Origin: Azorinus chamasolen
Taxonomy: Eukaryota > Mollusca > Bivalvia > Cardiida > Solecurtidae
DNA length: 64,000 nt
NCBI GenBank assembly: GCA_963576725.1
Contig: OY755241.1
Coordinates: 60,943,071 to 61,007,070 of the forward strand
Direction of reading: 5' to 3'
The position numbers were made by a program, and so were the translations under genes. Below, piece by piece: positions 31,611 through 42,299 of this stretch; the first letter of the stretch is position 1, and each line of letters opens with the position of its first letter. The notes beneath the pieces are model-generated. The model was not told the DNA's origin. It saw only the letters and a list, made by a program, of their open reading frames with translations, and did no database searches.

Positions 31611-33051
31611 AAAAGAGGGCCAGAATGGCCCTGAAGCGCTCACCAGACAATCAGAGGAGAAGATTTTCAAATTTTTCACTTTATGTTTCTATTGAAAGCT
31701 GGCTACTCCTGGGGCAGGGCCAATTTTGACCACAGGGGCAAAATTTATATAACATTTGTAGAGGACCTGAACATGAAGCTATGTGCCAAATATGAAAGTT
31801 ATGAACCTTCCAGTTTCAGAGAAGATTTTCAATGTTTTTACTATATATTTTTATTGAAAACTGACCACCCCTCGGGTGGGGCCAATTTCAATCCCAGGGG
31901 CATAATTTAAACAAGGCCATACAAAGTTCTGACTAAAGGCGATCAACTGTTCTTCTGAACGGGTATGTGTACCCCAGCATTCGAATATTATTATAAATTA
32001 TTACATAATAATAGCATAATCATAAGTATAACTTAATAGTTTCAAGTAATACAATTTCATGTTAAAAAATATTTCATAATTTATTTGAAATCTTTAATTT
32101 GGCATTCTGGAGTCTTTACATGATTTACCCTTCTTCTGAACTGCAGGGCAGGTTATAATAATATCATAATGCCAATCACTATTATTAATTAACCCTTCCC
32201 TCATACAAACGTGTTTTCACATTTTTGAAAACAGAGTAGACCCAGATCGGATGCCTCCTGCCTCCTATAGGAGCCATCTGATCAGGGCCTGCTCTGTTTG
32301 TAAATGGAATTTTATACATCTGTTCCTTAAGTTTCTAAAATGGCTACAATGTTCCACCTACTATATTTCATTATAACTATTTTGTAGATGAATATTCAGT
32401 AGGTTGTGAAATTTGGAAAAAATGACTACAATGTTCCACCTTCCATACTTCATTTTAACTATTTTGTTCATGAATATGCAGTAGGCATTCAAATTAATAA
32501 TAAACATAGAACAGGCAAAGGGTTAAGGCACAGAGCTCCAGCACCAGATACAGGTGACCTAAAAATAGCCACTGGTCATCTATCCCACTGCTTGACTGGA
32601 TGACCTATTTATGAGCAAAGAGAAGATGCTTAAAATCGCAGTCAGCTATAAGTTTGCTAGAAAACTGTCCACCTTGGGGTGTAGCCAATTTTGACCACAG
32701 GAGCATAATTTATATAACTTTTGTAGAGAACCTGAACATGATGCTATGTGCCAAATATGAAGGCTGAGAACCTTTCAGTTTCAGGAGATGATATTCAAAG
32801 TTTTCACTATATGTTTCTATAAAAAACAATGCACCCCTGGGGTGGGGCCAATTTTGACCCTAGGGACATAATTTACATAACTTTTGTAGAGGACCTACAG
32901 ATGATGCTATGTGCCAAAGATGAAAGCTGAGACCCCTGTAGATTCAGAGAAGAATTTTAAATGTTCAAATTGTTGACGACGCACGCCGATGGACGACGGA
33001 CATCAGGCTATCACAAAAGCTCACCCTGAGCACTTTGTGCTCTGGTCAGCT
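31611..33051 (+). mobile_element. D element with nested non-D segment
   Basis: 5' AAAAGAGGGCCAGAATGGCC at 31611; D monomers to about 31915; monomers resume at about 32630 and end with the GAGCACTTTGTGCTC hairpin at 33051. The segment between (31916-32630) includes J palindromes at 32190-32330. Treating this as one element is inference from complementary 5' and 3' halves. Confidence 0.55.
32190..32330. repeat. Palindrome J
   Basis: 'acagagtagacccagatcgg' is answered by 'gatcagggcctgctctgttt' around cctataggagcc. Imperfect arms of ~30 bases. Confidence 0.65.
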
Positions 33052-33054
33052 AAA

Positions 33055-34733
33055 AACAAGAGGGCCTGAAAGGCCCTGATATCGCTCACCAGACAATCAG
33101 AGAAGAAGATTTTCAAAGTTTTCACTACGTTTCTATAGAAAATTAGCCAGCCCTGGGCAGGGTCAATTTTAAACCCAGGGGCATAATTTTTATAACTTTG
33201 GTAGAGGACCTGAACATGATGCTGTGTGCCACATATGAAAGCTGAATACCTTCCAGTTTCAGGAGAAGATTTTCAAAGTTTTCACTACATGTTTCTATAG
33301 GGAGAATAATGGTGTTGTTAACACCCTTTCCTCCATAAATAGGCATTTCAACCCCTTGGCAAACAGAGTATACCAAGATCAGATGGCTGATCAGGGTCTG
33401 ATCTGTTTGCTTTTGACATGATATAGTTCTGATTCTAGTATTTATCAGGTCACAGATTTTGCTTATTCATCCACAATAGAAATCATGTTAATTAATATTC
33501 ATGATGGCATTATCTCCTACATGAATATCCATTCATGGTCTAAAGGGTTAAGAAATGACTAACTCTACCCCACATAATTGTAAGCCACAGCACTCCAAGC
33601 TAACACACAGTGAGTGCACCTGTCTGCAGTATTCTGCTTGACCTAATTATCAGTGACCAGTAAAGGATCTGATTGTTCTAATCTGCAATCAGCTATACAA
33701 AAATGGTCACCCCTGGGACCGGGTCAATTTTGACCCCAAGGGCATAATATATATAACATTTGCACATAACCTGATCATGTTATGTGCCAAATATGAAAGA
33801 TGAGAACCTTCCAGTTTCAGAGGAGAAGATTTTCAAAGTTTCACTATATGTTTCTATTGAAAACTGACCACCCATGGGGCGGGGCCAATTTTGAACCCAG
33901 GGGCATAATTTATACACTTTTTGTAGAGGACCTGAACATGATGCTATGTGCCAAATATGAAAGCTGAGAACCCTGTCGATTCAGAAGAAAAGATTTTCAA
34001 AGTTGTCACTGTTTCTATTCAAAACTGGCTACCCCTAGGGCGGGGCCAATTTTGACCCCAGGGGCATAATTTATATAACTTTTGTAGAGGACCTGAACAT
34101 GATGCTATGAGCCAAATATGAAAGCTGAGAACCCTGTAGATTCAGGAGAAGATTTTCAAAGTTGTCACTATATGTTTCTAATGAAATCTGGCTACCCCTG
34201 GGGCGGGGCCAATTTTGACCCCTGGGCCATAATTTATATAACTTTTGTAGAGGACCTGAACATGGTGCTATGTGCCAAATATGAAAGCTGAGAACCCTGT
34301 AGATTCAGAGGAGAAGATTTTCAAAGTTGTCACTATATGTTTCTATTCAAAACTGGCTACCCCTGGGGCGGGGCCAATTTTGACCCCAGGGGCATAATTT
34401 ATATAACTTTTGTAGAGGACCTGAACATGATGCTATGTGCCAAATATGAAAGCTGAGAACCTTGTAGATTCAGGAGAAGATTTTCAAAGTTTTATTATAT
34501 ATTTCAATAGAAAACAAGGCACCCCTGGGGCGGGGCCAATTTTGACCCCAGGGGCAAAATTTATATAACTTTTGTAGAGGACCTAACGATGATGCTATGT
34601 ACCAAAGATGAAAGCTGAGAACCCTGTAGATTCAGAGGAGAAGATTTTTAAAGGTTCAAATTGTTGACGCCCGACGACGGACATCAAGTGATCACAAAAG
34701 CTCACCCTGAGCACAAAAGTGCTCTGGTGAGCT
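33055..34733 (+). mobile_element. D element abutting the previous one head to tail
   Basis: Begins AACAAGAGGGCCTGAAAGGC only three A residues after the end of the preceding D element. 3' end at 34733 with GAGCACAAAAGTGCTC in the hairpin, then an A9 run. A J palindrome and unrelated DNA sit at about 33316-33660. Monomers at 33850-34640 are well conserved. Confidence 0.65.
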
Positions 34734-34816
34734 AAAAAAAAACATGAGAAACCCACAATCGCTTCCTTGACCGTTATTATGTGCGTGAGAAGGTGACATA
34801 CAGCATAAATGTTCCA

Positions 34817-35375
34817 AATGACAGGTTTCTTGGGACAGCAATATTAACAATAAACTTCATGCCATAAAACCAACCATTGGTGATTCTCTTTTAAATTATA
34901 GACCTGTACGAAGAGATGAGGTGGTCCTAGATTGCTGTCACATCGGACACTCATATTACTCATTCCTATTAACTAAAGCGCGAAATTCAACCAGAATGTG
35001 TCTTCTGTCAAGAGCCAAACACAGTAAAACATTTTTTTTTGATTGAATGTATTGACCTTTCTATAATAAGACGTAAATACTTTTCTGTTGATTCTATGCA
35101 TCAGTTATTTAATACAGTTCCCTACGAGAATATAATTTCGTTTTTGAAAGAGACTGGTCTTTATTCTAAAATATAAATCTTTTTAACCCGTTCCATTATA
35201 TTTTTTCTGTATTCCTTTCTACATTTTCATCTTCGTATATTTTAATGATTTACACTCGTTGATCGAGTTTTTTGTTGTTTTTCATCGTTTCATCATAATA
35301 TTCGTCATTGGCGCTATATGACCTATTTAGAGTCGCGGTGCCGTAAAACCCAACTCACTCACTCACTCACTCATC
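34817..35375 (+). mobile_element. LINE A, 5'-truncated copy
   Basis: Same extent as the 352-915 copy: C-terminal codons, 3' UTR, gtgccgtaaaacccaactca and (CTCA)n. The coding part has a premature shift around 34930-34980 (LDCCHIGHS region) and a longer T8 run at 35031, so it is inactive. It sits at the edge of the Mutator-like pseudogene. Confidence 0.85.
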
Positions 35376-36504
35376 AATGTTCTGCCACGTTTTCATTGTA
35401 CTTCGGCAGACGGGAGTCATGTCCAATTTCGAGCACACAGCGGTGTTGAACTTTAACTGTCCAGAATTCCAATGACCTCACGTCAAAGCAGTTGCTAAGC
35501 GATACGATGACTCACTACTATAACATCGTTTCGAGACTAATTTCCACAGCAAGCTTCATTGGAGTTCTGCGTGAGAACATTCTGGCATGTTTTCATTAAT
35601 GTGTCACTGGAAACGTCAGCAATTATGGGTTCTATCTTTGAAATGACGGCTTCCGGAAGAGAACTCTTTGGAAAGCGGTAAGTGTCTGTCCCCAGAGCTT
35701 TATCCACTTGGAATTTGCACCATGAGTCCTCTCCTACAGGGCACGCTTCGGGTCTGACGAGGTTGACGCATAATGTAACAAAATTGCATGTGTAGCTGTT
35801 TGCATTCCTTCAATGTTACACTTATTAGACCTAATCGCAATTCCGTAAAACACCTGAAAACTGTCAACAATTCTGTGCGTAAGGCGTCCTCGGCCAGCTA
35901 AGCATTTCCCATCCTCCAGTATATTTCCTTTATTGTCAGTCAGGAGTTTTCTTAGCTTAGACTCCATTCGCTTCTGAATGTGACGACAGTTTTCCTTTCG
36001 TATGTTCACAGTATCTCCATACACATTTTGTTTGACAACAGTTCTATAAAGTTCTATAAGAACTGCTGTCTCCATCACCAACAAACACTGTGTAACGAAG
36101 ACCTTTTTTCTATAGAACGTCGGAAAATTTCGAGCACACATGCTGTTTCCATGGAACTGGAAGAACCTTCGTGGGTTTTGGTGCAATTGGGTTGGTGATT
36201 GGTTTTCCACGTGACGTATTCTGCAGTTCCTTTCTTGTTTTCGTTGACTTGACACATCTTGCAAACGTTATATCTTGATTCATAGTCAATGATTTTTCAG
36301 GTGTCAACAGAAATCGCGTAAACTACACAAAATGGTGCTGAGTGAAAAACATGGTTCCAGGATCCGTCAAGGGACACAGCAACATCTACGTATGGGTCTT
36401 CTTCTGATGCTTCCTGCAGTTCAAGTTTCATTGTTTTCAAATCAGCTACTGGTTCTGCCATATTCTCAAGTGCAGCCTGTTCGACTTCACATGCAAGTTC
36501 AATC
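35376..36504 (-). pseudogene. Mutator-like (MULE) transposase-domain pseudogene
   Basis: Minus-strand order: VDVAVSLDGSWNHVFHSAPF (first catalytic Asp context) in 36297-36504; a TGA then KIIDYESRYNVCKMCQ; a shifted frame with VGDGDSSSYRTL (second Asp context); ENCRHIQKRMESKLRKLL, GRGRLTHRIVDSFQVFYGI and CPVGEDSWCKFQ. This matches the architecture of the Mutator-like transposase domain found in many animals. A splice-acceptor-like 'catccattccag' precedes the 5' part at 36504. One stop and at least two frameshifts. Confidence 0.75.
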
Positions 36505-36640
36505 TGGAATGGATGAATGAATGAATGAATAAGGATGGACGGATGGATGAATATATGAAAATATGAATCGATGAAATGAATGAATGAACGCACGGGCTGG
36601 GAGAATTAATGAAACAAAACGAAATAATGAATGAATCAAG
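36505..36640. repeat. (GAAT)n / (GGAT)n microsatellite
   Basis: Low-complexity GAAT and GGATGGAC runs just 5' (minus strand) of the putative MULE exon; it may have grown from the intron's polypyrimidine tract or be a LINE tail remnant. Confidence 0.6.
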
Positions 36641-36710
36641 TGTTCGTGTGATAATGTATAATCAATCATTTTTTTACATAGAAATACAGTGTATGCATGT
36701 CTATAGTAAC

Positions 36711-36756
36711 CAGGTGAGCGATTTAGGGCCATCATGGCCCTCTTGTATTTCTTGTT
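36711..36756 (-). mobile_element. D element 5' end fragment
   Basis: Minus strand: ACAAGAGGGCCATGATGGCC, then CTAAATCGCTCACCTG. Only the first ~45 bases of a D element are present. Confidence 0.7.
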
Positions 36757-36769
36757 AACAGGTGTTGAA

Positions 36770-37443
36770 ATGAGAACAGCCAGGCGATTCGTAAGACGTT
36801 CTTATTTTGCATCAGGACCAAACTTCGTCTGGCACATTGATACAGTTTAATACGAGAATATAATTTCGTTTTTGAAAGAGAAAAAAATAATTTATTTATT
36901 TACATGTTCTATTATATTATTTCTGAATTCTTCATTACATTTTCACCTTCGTATATTTTAATGATTTACACACTCGTTGATCGAGATTTGTTTTTATTGA
37001 ATTTCATCGTTTCATCATAAATTTTCATTGACGCTATATGACCTATTTAGGGTCGCGGTGCCATAAAACCCAACTCGCTCACTCATCTGGCACATTGATG
37101 GTTTAGTTATGATAAACTCAAACCATTTGGACGATGTATACATGGATGCATATGGTTTCAGTAGGAAAATTATAGTGCTATATGTGTACAACAGAAACAA
37201 CAATCCACATGTCGTAGGAGGCTACTTCTTGGAGGTGGTAATACGCTACCGGAGAACTCCTCGTATGATCAGGGGTGATTTTGGAACAGAAAATGTGTTG
37301 GTTGAAAGGATGCAACTGTACTTTTATTACAGAAATGAAGAATCTGGCGCTTATATAGATGGCGGGAGCACACAAAATGGGAGTTATTTAAAGATCTCTA
37401 AGATCGCAACGAGTTTAATGGGAGTGATTTGGACAAACGACTA
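36770..37443 (+). pseudogene. Integrase-type DDE domain, split by LINE A
   Basis: Open frame RRFVRRSYFASGPNFVWHID (36780-36841) continues after the insertion as GLVMINSNHLDD..., YGFSRKIIVLYVYNRNNNP and RMIRGDFGTENVLVERMQ (37109-37444). WHIDG and RGDFGTEN fit the first and second acidic positions of an rve-like integrase core found in multicopy metazoan genes. Sequence after about 37370 diverges from expectation. The upstream part is missing; the domain is partial and broken. Confidence 0.65.
36842..37085 (+). mobile_element. LINE A 3' end in the integrase domain, 14-bp TSD
   Basis: 244 bp of LINE A 3' UTR and tail flanked by tctggcacattgat (36828-36841, 37086-37099). The duplicated bases encode part of WHID, the first catalytic Asp region. 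Confidence 0.9.
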
Positions 37444-37444
37444 A

Positions 37445-37545
37445 TAGTTGTTTCATGGCAGTGATTCAGGTAAATCATATATTTTGTTCTACAAAACAAT
37501 TCGTGGCAGTGATTCAGGTAAATCATATATTTTCTACAAAAGACA
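37445..37545. repeat. 52-bp direct repeat, two copies
   Basis: 'ggcagtgattcaggtaaatc' followed by 'atatatttt' occurs twice about 52 bases apart. Confidence 0.7.
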
Positions 37546-38021
37546 AAACTAGGATTAAAATTGTCCAAAGGCAACAAGTCTAGTCCGGGTATTTTGAGCG
37601 TAGCACACCGCTATTACTAGAAATTTCTGCAAAATCATGTTAAAATCCATCAGTGAAACTTCGAGTTACAGCTTGGAAAAGCAAATGTACATTATTTTTA
37701 CTTTTGACCTCAGAGTAAGACCTGGGCTGGAATTCACCAACATGTACTTGGTCTTGAATCCTAAGACAAAGTATTCAAGACAGACTTAAAAATCGTATTC
37801 ACCAACCGGTTGGTCAAGTACGCCTCTACCTAGATTTACTGCATAATCCAAAGAATTGAATGTCAATGCTGAAGCGACCATAGCAGGTGCTTTGGCGGAA
37901 TTTTTTTCTCCGCTTTACATTAAGCGCGAATGTACAAGAGGACCATTTTCGTGTATCGTCTTGTCATAACATCCAGAAGTAGAACTGTCAAACCAGGAAC
38001 AAATGGACCACCCTAGAAGAG
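37546..38021. other. Non-coding, short duplicated blocks
   Basis: 37727-37870 has internally repeated 'attcaccaac' words (ggaattcaccaacatgtact, gtattcaccaaccggttgg) as in small MITE-like repeats. 'ggaacaaatggaccacccta' at 38000 anticipates the next exon, so a ~60-bp duplication covers the exon start. Confidence 0.45.
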
Positions 38022-38042
38022 ATGTCAAACTGCTTATTAATA

Positions 38043-38208
38043 ATGGATGCAACCAGAAACAAATGGACCACCCTAGAAGAGACAGTTTTGGTCCGAGCAG
38101 TGTTTGACCGTGAGGAAACACTGTTCGGACCAATGAGAGGATGTGGGACTGTTAATTTAAAGCAGCAGAAGAGTGATGGGTGGAGTGATGTCGCCGAGGT
38201 GCTGAACA
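38043..38208 (+). CDS. Myb/SANT-like DNA-binding first exon
   Basis: ATG at 38043 opens MDATRNKWTTLEETVLVRAV, continuing with DREETLFGPMRGCG and SDGWSDVAEVLNR, ending at CTGAACAG followed by gtacgtac, a good 5' splice site. The spaced Trp residues and the sequence GWSDVAEVLN fit the Myb/SANT-like domain of Harbinger-associated or NAIF1-like proteins. No second exon found downstream, so partial. A near-duplicate of the start lies at 37997-38030. Confidence 0.55.
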
Positions 38209-38439
38209 GGTACGTACGTTATTTTTCTTTCTCGACATAGTTGTAAATTAAAACATTTCAGTATAACATCTGCATCTCATCAACTTTACTGATTGTTTCA
38301 GATGTAATATTTACGGGTATCTGATTGTTGGAGTATTTTTAAAGGAAACTTTATTCTAGAGGGCTAAACATGCTAACATAACTTGCGAATGCCCAGTTTG
38401 ACACGGATAGATGTTGGAGAGGGACAGCCTTGTCCACAT

Positions 38440-38700
38440 ACTAGCGTCATATGCATCTACAGTTGCTTGGGCTGCTGGCCGTACCAAGGCGGCACTCCTG
38501 CTTTCAGCCTACGGTCAATTTTGTTGTTTAATATGCTTAATGTTTAATGTGTTTCGTCTTAATATGCGTCCTGTTATGTTTTGTCTTGTGACTTTACCAT
38601 TTCTTGTTAGATGGTGTTTGGTGTCATTTCGTGTGTGGCTCTCCCTGTTTGACTATTTTTCCATATATATATACGACAGACAAAATGAATAAAAATCCAA
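38440..38700 (+). repeat. Diverged repeat M relative
   Basis: 'ggccgtaccaaggcggcact' aligns with 'gaccgttccaaggcggtact' of repeat M, then a T-rich stretch follows. Weak. Confidence 0.35.
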
Positions 38701-38719
38701 CTAGATCTAACAGAGTTTT

Positions 38720-38830
38720 TTAATAGCAGGGGGTCTGGACCGCCTCATGGGGGTCTATATGTACTGTATAATATATGTTATTATATAGTACATATTATAA
38801 AGCGGTCCAGACCCGTGTATTCTATTAAAA
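38720..38830. repeat. ~110-bp inverted-repeat hairpin
   Basis: Arms gggtctggaccgc (38732-38744) and gcggtccagaccc (38803-38815) are perfect; outside them ttttaatag / ctattaaaa also pair, and inside tatatgtact / agtacatat pair. Looks like a miniature palindromic element or cruciform; no gene. Confidence 0.8.
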
Positions 38831-38977
38831 TGATTTTTTAAGAAAAGAAAAACTTCTTTTTCCAGTTTTTGTTCCTTGTGTTCAGTCTTACATAATATTT
38901 AACATGATACTGTTTTCCAGTACACTGTTGTTTGTTTTCTTGCAAATGAATTTTTCATGTTGAACTTTTTTTTTCAG

Positions 38978-39374
38978 GACTCAAAATCAGACAAACTTCC
39001 ACGTACTTGCAAAGTCCAAAGAACTCATACATTACAGTAACAATGACAAAGATTTTTTTTATTTCAATGTAATTGGAGCTAGTCAAAACACAATATTTCA
39101 TGTCAGAGTCTATCAAAAGAACAAGTTCACAATGATGACAGAAAACAGGTCTTTCAAAATCAGAGATGCTGTATGCAAAGGACTGAATTACTTTTGGGCT
39201 GTTGGAAGCAGTGCCATAACCTTCTGCCCCATAGTTGAATAAGACACAAGTATGTCTGTGCCACCCCTGCCAGAAACTACACCAGCAGCAGGGAGTTCTC
39301 TTAACATTGATGAAGCTCTGTCCAGACCTCTGCACACACAAATTAGGTCCATAGTTAAAGGCAAAGTGCTAAAG
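38978..39374 (+). pseudogene. OB-fold-like gene, exon A
   Basis: Acceptor 'tttttttttcag' at 38977 and donor aaag|gtaagt at 39374. The frame gives FHVRVYQKNKFTMMTENRSF, DAVCKGLNYFWAVGSSAITF, one TAA at about 39239-39241, then SVPPLPETTPAAGSSLNIDE and HTQIRSIVKGKVLK. The pattern resembles multicopy invertebrate proteins with a C-terminal nucleic-acid-binding OB fold; the assignment is tentative. The stop suggests a pseudogene, unless it ends one product and the rest belongs to another. Confidence 0.5.
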
Positions 39375-39592
39375 GTAAGTTTCATTTACACCTTCATTCT
39401 AATCTCATTCCAGCTCAGCATGAATTTTAAGGGTTTTGTGTATGTTGTTTGTCATCATGCATTCTGTAGTGTGTACACATTCTAGCACCTACCATTGCTG
39501 CTGGATCTTTTTAAACTTTTCCAGAAAGCTGCTGTTGACATCATTTTAATCTCAGACATACCTCATTCAGGTCATACTTTTTAGCTCACCTG

Positions 39593-40138
39593 ACACAAAG
39601 TGCGAAGGTGAGCTATTGGGGTGATCCTATGTCCGGCGTCGTGTGGTTTGCGTACGTGGGGGCGTCAACAATTTACTTCAACTTCTTCTCTGGAACTACA
39701 AAGCCAAGAGCTTTGATATTTGGTATGTAGCATGATGTAATGGTCCTCTACAAAGATTGTTCAAATTATGCCCCCGGGCCAAAAATGGCCCTGCATCAGG
39801 GCTTACATGTACCTTTGGTATTTGGTATGTAGCATGATCTAGGTCCTCTACTAAGATTGTTCAAATTATGAACCCAGGACCAAAAATGGCCCTGCCCTGG
39901 GGCTTATCAGTTTTTCAAAGGAAAATCTTCTCTGAAACTGTAAGGCATAGATATTTGGTATGTAGCATAATCTAATGGTCCTCTACTAAGATTGTTCAAA
40001 TTATGACCCCCAGGACAAAAATGGCCCCACCCCGGGGCTTATCATTTTCTCATAGGAAAATCTTTAAATACCTTCTCTAAAATTATAAGGTATAGACCTA
40101 TTTGGTATGTAGCATTATTTAATGGTCCTCTACCAAGA
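39593..40138 (-). mobile_element. D element 3' half in the intron
   Basis: Preceded by ttttt, begins (inverted) agctcacctgacacaaagtg and runs through four D monomers (ccgggccaaaaatggccctg). The 5' half is missing. Lies in the intron between exons A and B1. Confidence 0.75.
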
Positions 40139-40626
40139 AGTATTATTCAGGGCTATCCAATTTCACCTCATTTATGAGTTAATCTGTAAGCAACACATTA
40201 GGTAAAAATGATTTTTCTCACATACCTTCCCTTATCTTTGAGGTAGAACAACGGGTTAAGATTCCCTTATCTGTAACATGTGTAAGATCAGTTTAGAACG
40301 TATATATGACGTCATACATCAGATATGACGTCAACCCATGGAAACCGATATTTATATGTCATTTAAACGGCCACAATTCACTTATTTGTTATGTGAGAAA
40401 AAGCATCTGATGCTCGTTGTCTTTTAAGATCACATTTTCCTAAACTCACCAAGAAAAATGTTATTAAGCTCGCCAAAGCTTCCTTACTGACATTTTTTCT
40501 AAGGCTCATTCAGGAACATGTGATCTTAAAAGACAACTCGCAACAGATCCTCTATATATGGCTTTCACATGAAACATTGACTACTCCACTCTACGTTGAC
40601 TCATAACATGTACAAATCAATTGCAG

Positions 40627-40781
40627 ATCAGTCCAGTGAAGTACAGGCAAGACGGTAACCTGGCTGTACGATCCATTATGCTAAAGGACAACACGGGAAA
40701 TGCTAAGATATGCTTATTTACTGACAATGCAACAACCACATTGGAGGCTGGGAACATGCTCAAAGTCACAGCTGTATAAAG
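40627..40781 (+). pseudogene. OB-fold-like gene, exon B1
   Basis: Acceptor 'aaatcaattgcag' then ISPVKYRQDGNLAVRSIMLK, DNTGNAKICLFTDNATTT and LEAGNMLKVTAV. The alternating beta-strand pattern fits an OB fold. Its 3' part is replaced by a LINE B tail starting at about 40784, so no donor is seen. In phase with exon A. Confidence 0.5.
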
Positions 40782-40783
40782 GA

Positions 40784-40870
40784 ATGAATGGTGTTTTACG
40801 GCCAATCGACACTGGTGGTCATATAGAGCCGAATAAATAATGTAAATAAATCTATATGATGAAATCAAAT
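40784..40870 (-). mobile_element. LINE B tail (duplicated with exon B1)
   Basis: 'gaatgaatggtgttttacgg' plus ~70 bases; same position relative to the exon as in copy 2, so the insertion predates the duplication. Confidence 0.8.
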
Positions 40871-40873
40871 AAT

Positions 40874-41205
40874 GAGTGAGTGAGTTGGGTTTTACGGCAC
40901 CGCGACACTAAGTAGGTCATATAGGGCCAATGACGAAAATTATAATGAAACGATGAAAATCAATAAAAAATCTCGATCAACGAGTGTAAATCATTAAAAT
41001 ATACGAAGATGAAAATGTAGAAAGGAATACGGAAATAAAATGATAGAACTGGTTAAACAGATTTATATTTTAGAATAAAGACCAGTCTCTTTCAAAAACG
41101 AAATTATATTATCGTACGGATCTGTATTAAATAACTGTTGCATAGAATCAACAGAAAAGTATTTATGTCTTATTATAGAAAGGTCGATACATTCAATCAA
41201 AAAAT
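40874..41205 (-). mobile_element. LINE A 3' end at the duplication junction
   Basis: (GAGT)n tail, full 3' UTR and last codons of ORF2, truncated at 'ttcaatcaaaaaat'. 'aaatcaaa' on both sides may be the TSD. It lies between the two copies of the segmental duplication. Confidence 0.8.
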
Positions 41206-41220
41206 CAAACTCACCAAGAG

Positions 41221-41275
41221 TGAGTGAGTGAGTTGGGTTTTACGGCACCGCGACACTAAGTAGGTCATATAGCGC
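41221..41275 (-). mobile_element. 55-bp LINE A tail insertion, 14-15 bp TSD
   Basis: tgagtgagtgagttgggttt to agcgcc between caaactcaccaagag (41206-41220 and 41276-41290). Copy 1 of the duplication (40443 onward) shows most of the target without insertion. Confidence 0.9.
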
Positions 41276-41401
41276 CAAACTCACCAAGAGAATGTTATTA
41301 AGCTCGCCAAAGCTTGCTTACTGACATTTTCTAAGGCTCATTCAGGAACATGTGACTACTCCACTCTACTTTGCCTCATAACATGTACAAATCAATTGCA
41401 G

Positions 41402-41556
41402 GTCAGTCCAGACAAGACGGTAACCTGGCTGTACGATCCATTATGCTAAAGGAAAACACGGGAAATGCTAAGATATGCTTATTTACTGACAATGCAACAA
41501 CCACATTTGAGGCTGGGAACATGCTCAAAGTCACAGCTGTATACAGGAATGAATGA
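41402..41556 (+). pseudogene. OB-fold-like gene, exon B2 (duplicate of B1)
   Basis: Same exon with VRSIMLKENTGNAKICLFTD and FEAGNMLKVTAVYRNE; the last residues run into the (GAAT)n tail of a LINE B insertion. It lacks nine bases near its start relative to B1 (VKY missing). Highly similar to B1 at the nucleotide level. Confidence 0.55.
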
Positions 41557-41790
41557 ATGATGTTTTACGGCCCATCGACACTGATGGTCATATAGAGCCG
41601 AATAAATAATGTAGATAAATCTGTATGATGAAATCAAATATGGACAATCTCACTAGATTATGTAAATGTCATTCCCGATCAACAGGACAGTCAATAAAAT
41701 AAGGACAAAACATAATCGACATTCTAAAAATATACCTTTTAAACTTTAGAATATATATTAATGGCTTTTAAAAAAAAATTTGGTATTTCC
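41546..41790 (-). mobile_element. LINE B 3' end
   Basis: (GAAT)3 tail and 3' UTR up to 'tttaaaaaaaaatttggtat'. Longer than its duplicate at 40784-40870, whose distal part was lost at the duplication junction. Confidence 0.8.
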
Positions 41791-41992
41791 AGGGTTGTCA
41801 TTAGTAACCGATTACCGATGCAAACCATCGATTTTTCGTCGCTGCATCGGTTGTTTTTTGTGCCGAGACAAAATTATAAAAAAGTAATTTTACGTGAGCA
41901 CCGGTTATTTCTGTCCGAGTCATTGCGTATACGGCGATGAACTCGGCTCTTATCGTTACGATCCTTATATAGAAAGTCGGTTCATCACAGCA

Positions 41993-42053
41993 ATGGAGAA
42001 CAAAACGAAACGAAAGCATTCTTGTTTATTTGACCTCGGTTTCAAGCCGAAAG
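41993..42053 (+). pseudogene. hAT-type transposase gene, exon 1
   Basis: ATG at 41993 gives MENKTKRKHSCLFDLGFKPK, a short basic start like those of many BED/hAT proteins. The sequence gccgaaag|gtgata at 42053-42054 makes a phase-1 donor that joins exon 2 in frame across the acceptor at 43775. Inferred from splice phase and style. Confidence 0.5.
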
Positions 42054-42299
42054 GTGATAAAATAAAGTTGAAACAGTTGTTGTTCCTCTGTTTATTCTGT
42101 TTACTTGTTATTCGCCTTTGTTACCGTTCTAGCGCTTGCAAATTTCGCATGGTGTTTTCTAGTTCAATATTTTCAATTCCGATGTGAAACGTTCAATCGC
42201 CCCGTCGACCGATGCTATCTAATACATCCCATAGTTTTCTACCCTCGAAAGAACCACTTATGATAAATCCAACAACGTGGACTGATATCAGAATATACA

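Larger units (their letters stand above)
40442..40870 (+). repeat. Segmental tandem duplication, copy 1 (exon B1 + LINE B tail)
   Basis: From 'aaactcaccaagaaaaatg' through exon B1 and a LINE B tail to 'gatgaaatcaaat'; duplicated at 41276-41640. Copy 1 keeps a 60-bp segment (after acatgtga) that copy 2 lacks. The left edge overlaps a 20-bp inverted repeat: gttgtcttttaagatcacat at 40419 versus atgtgatcttaaaagacaac at 40518. Confidence 0.8.

Noticed and set aside
36499..36735. 78-residue minus-strand frame over the GAAT/GGAT run
   Set aside because: Low-complexity microsatellite translation (HSFHRFIFSYIHPSVHPYSF).
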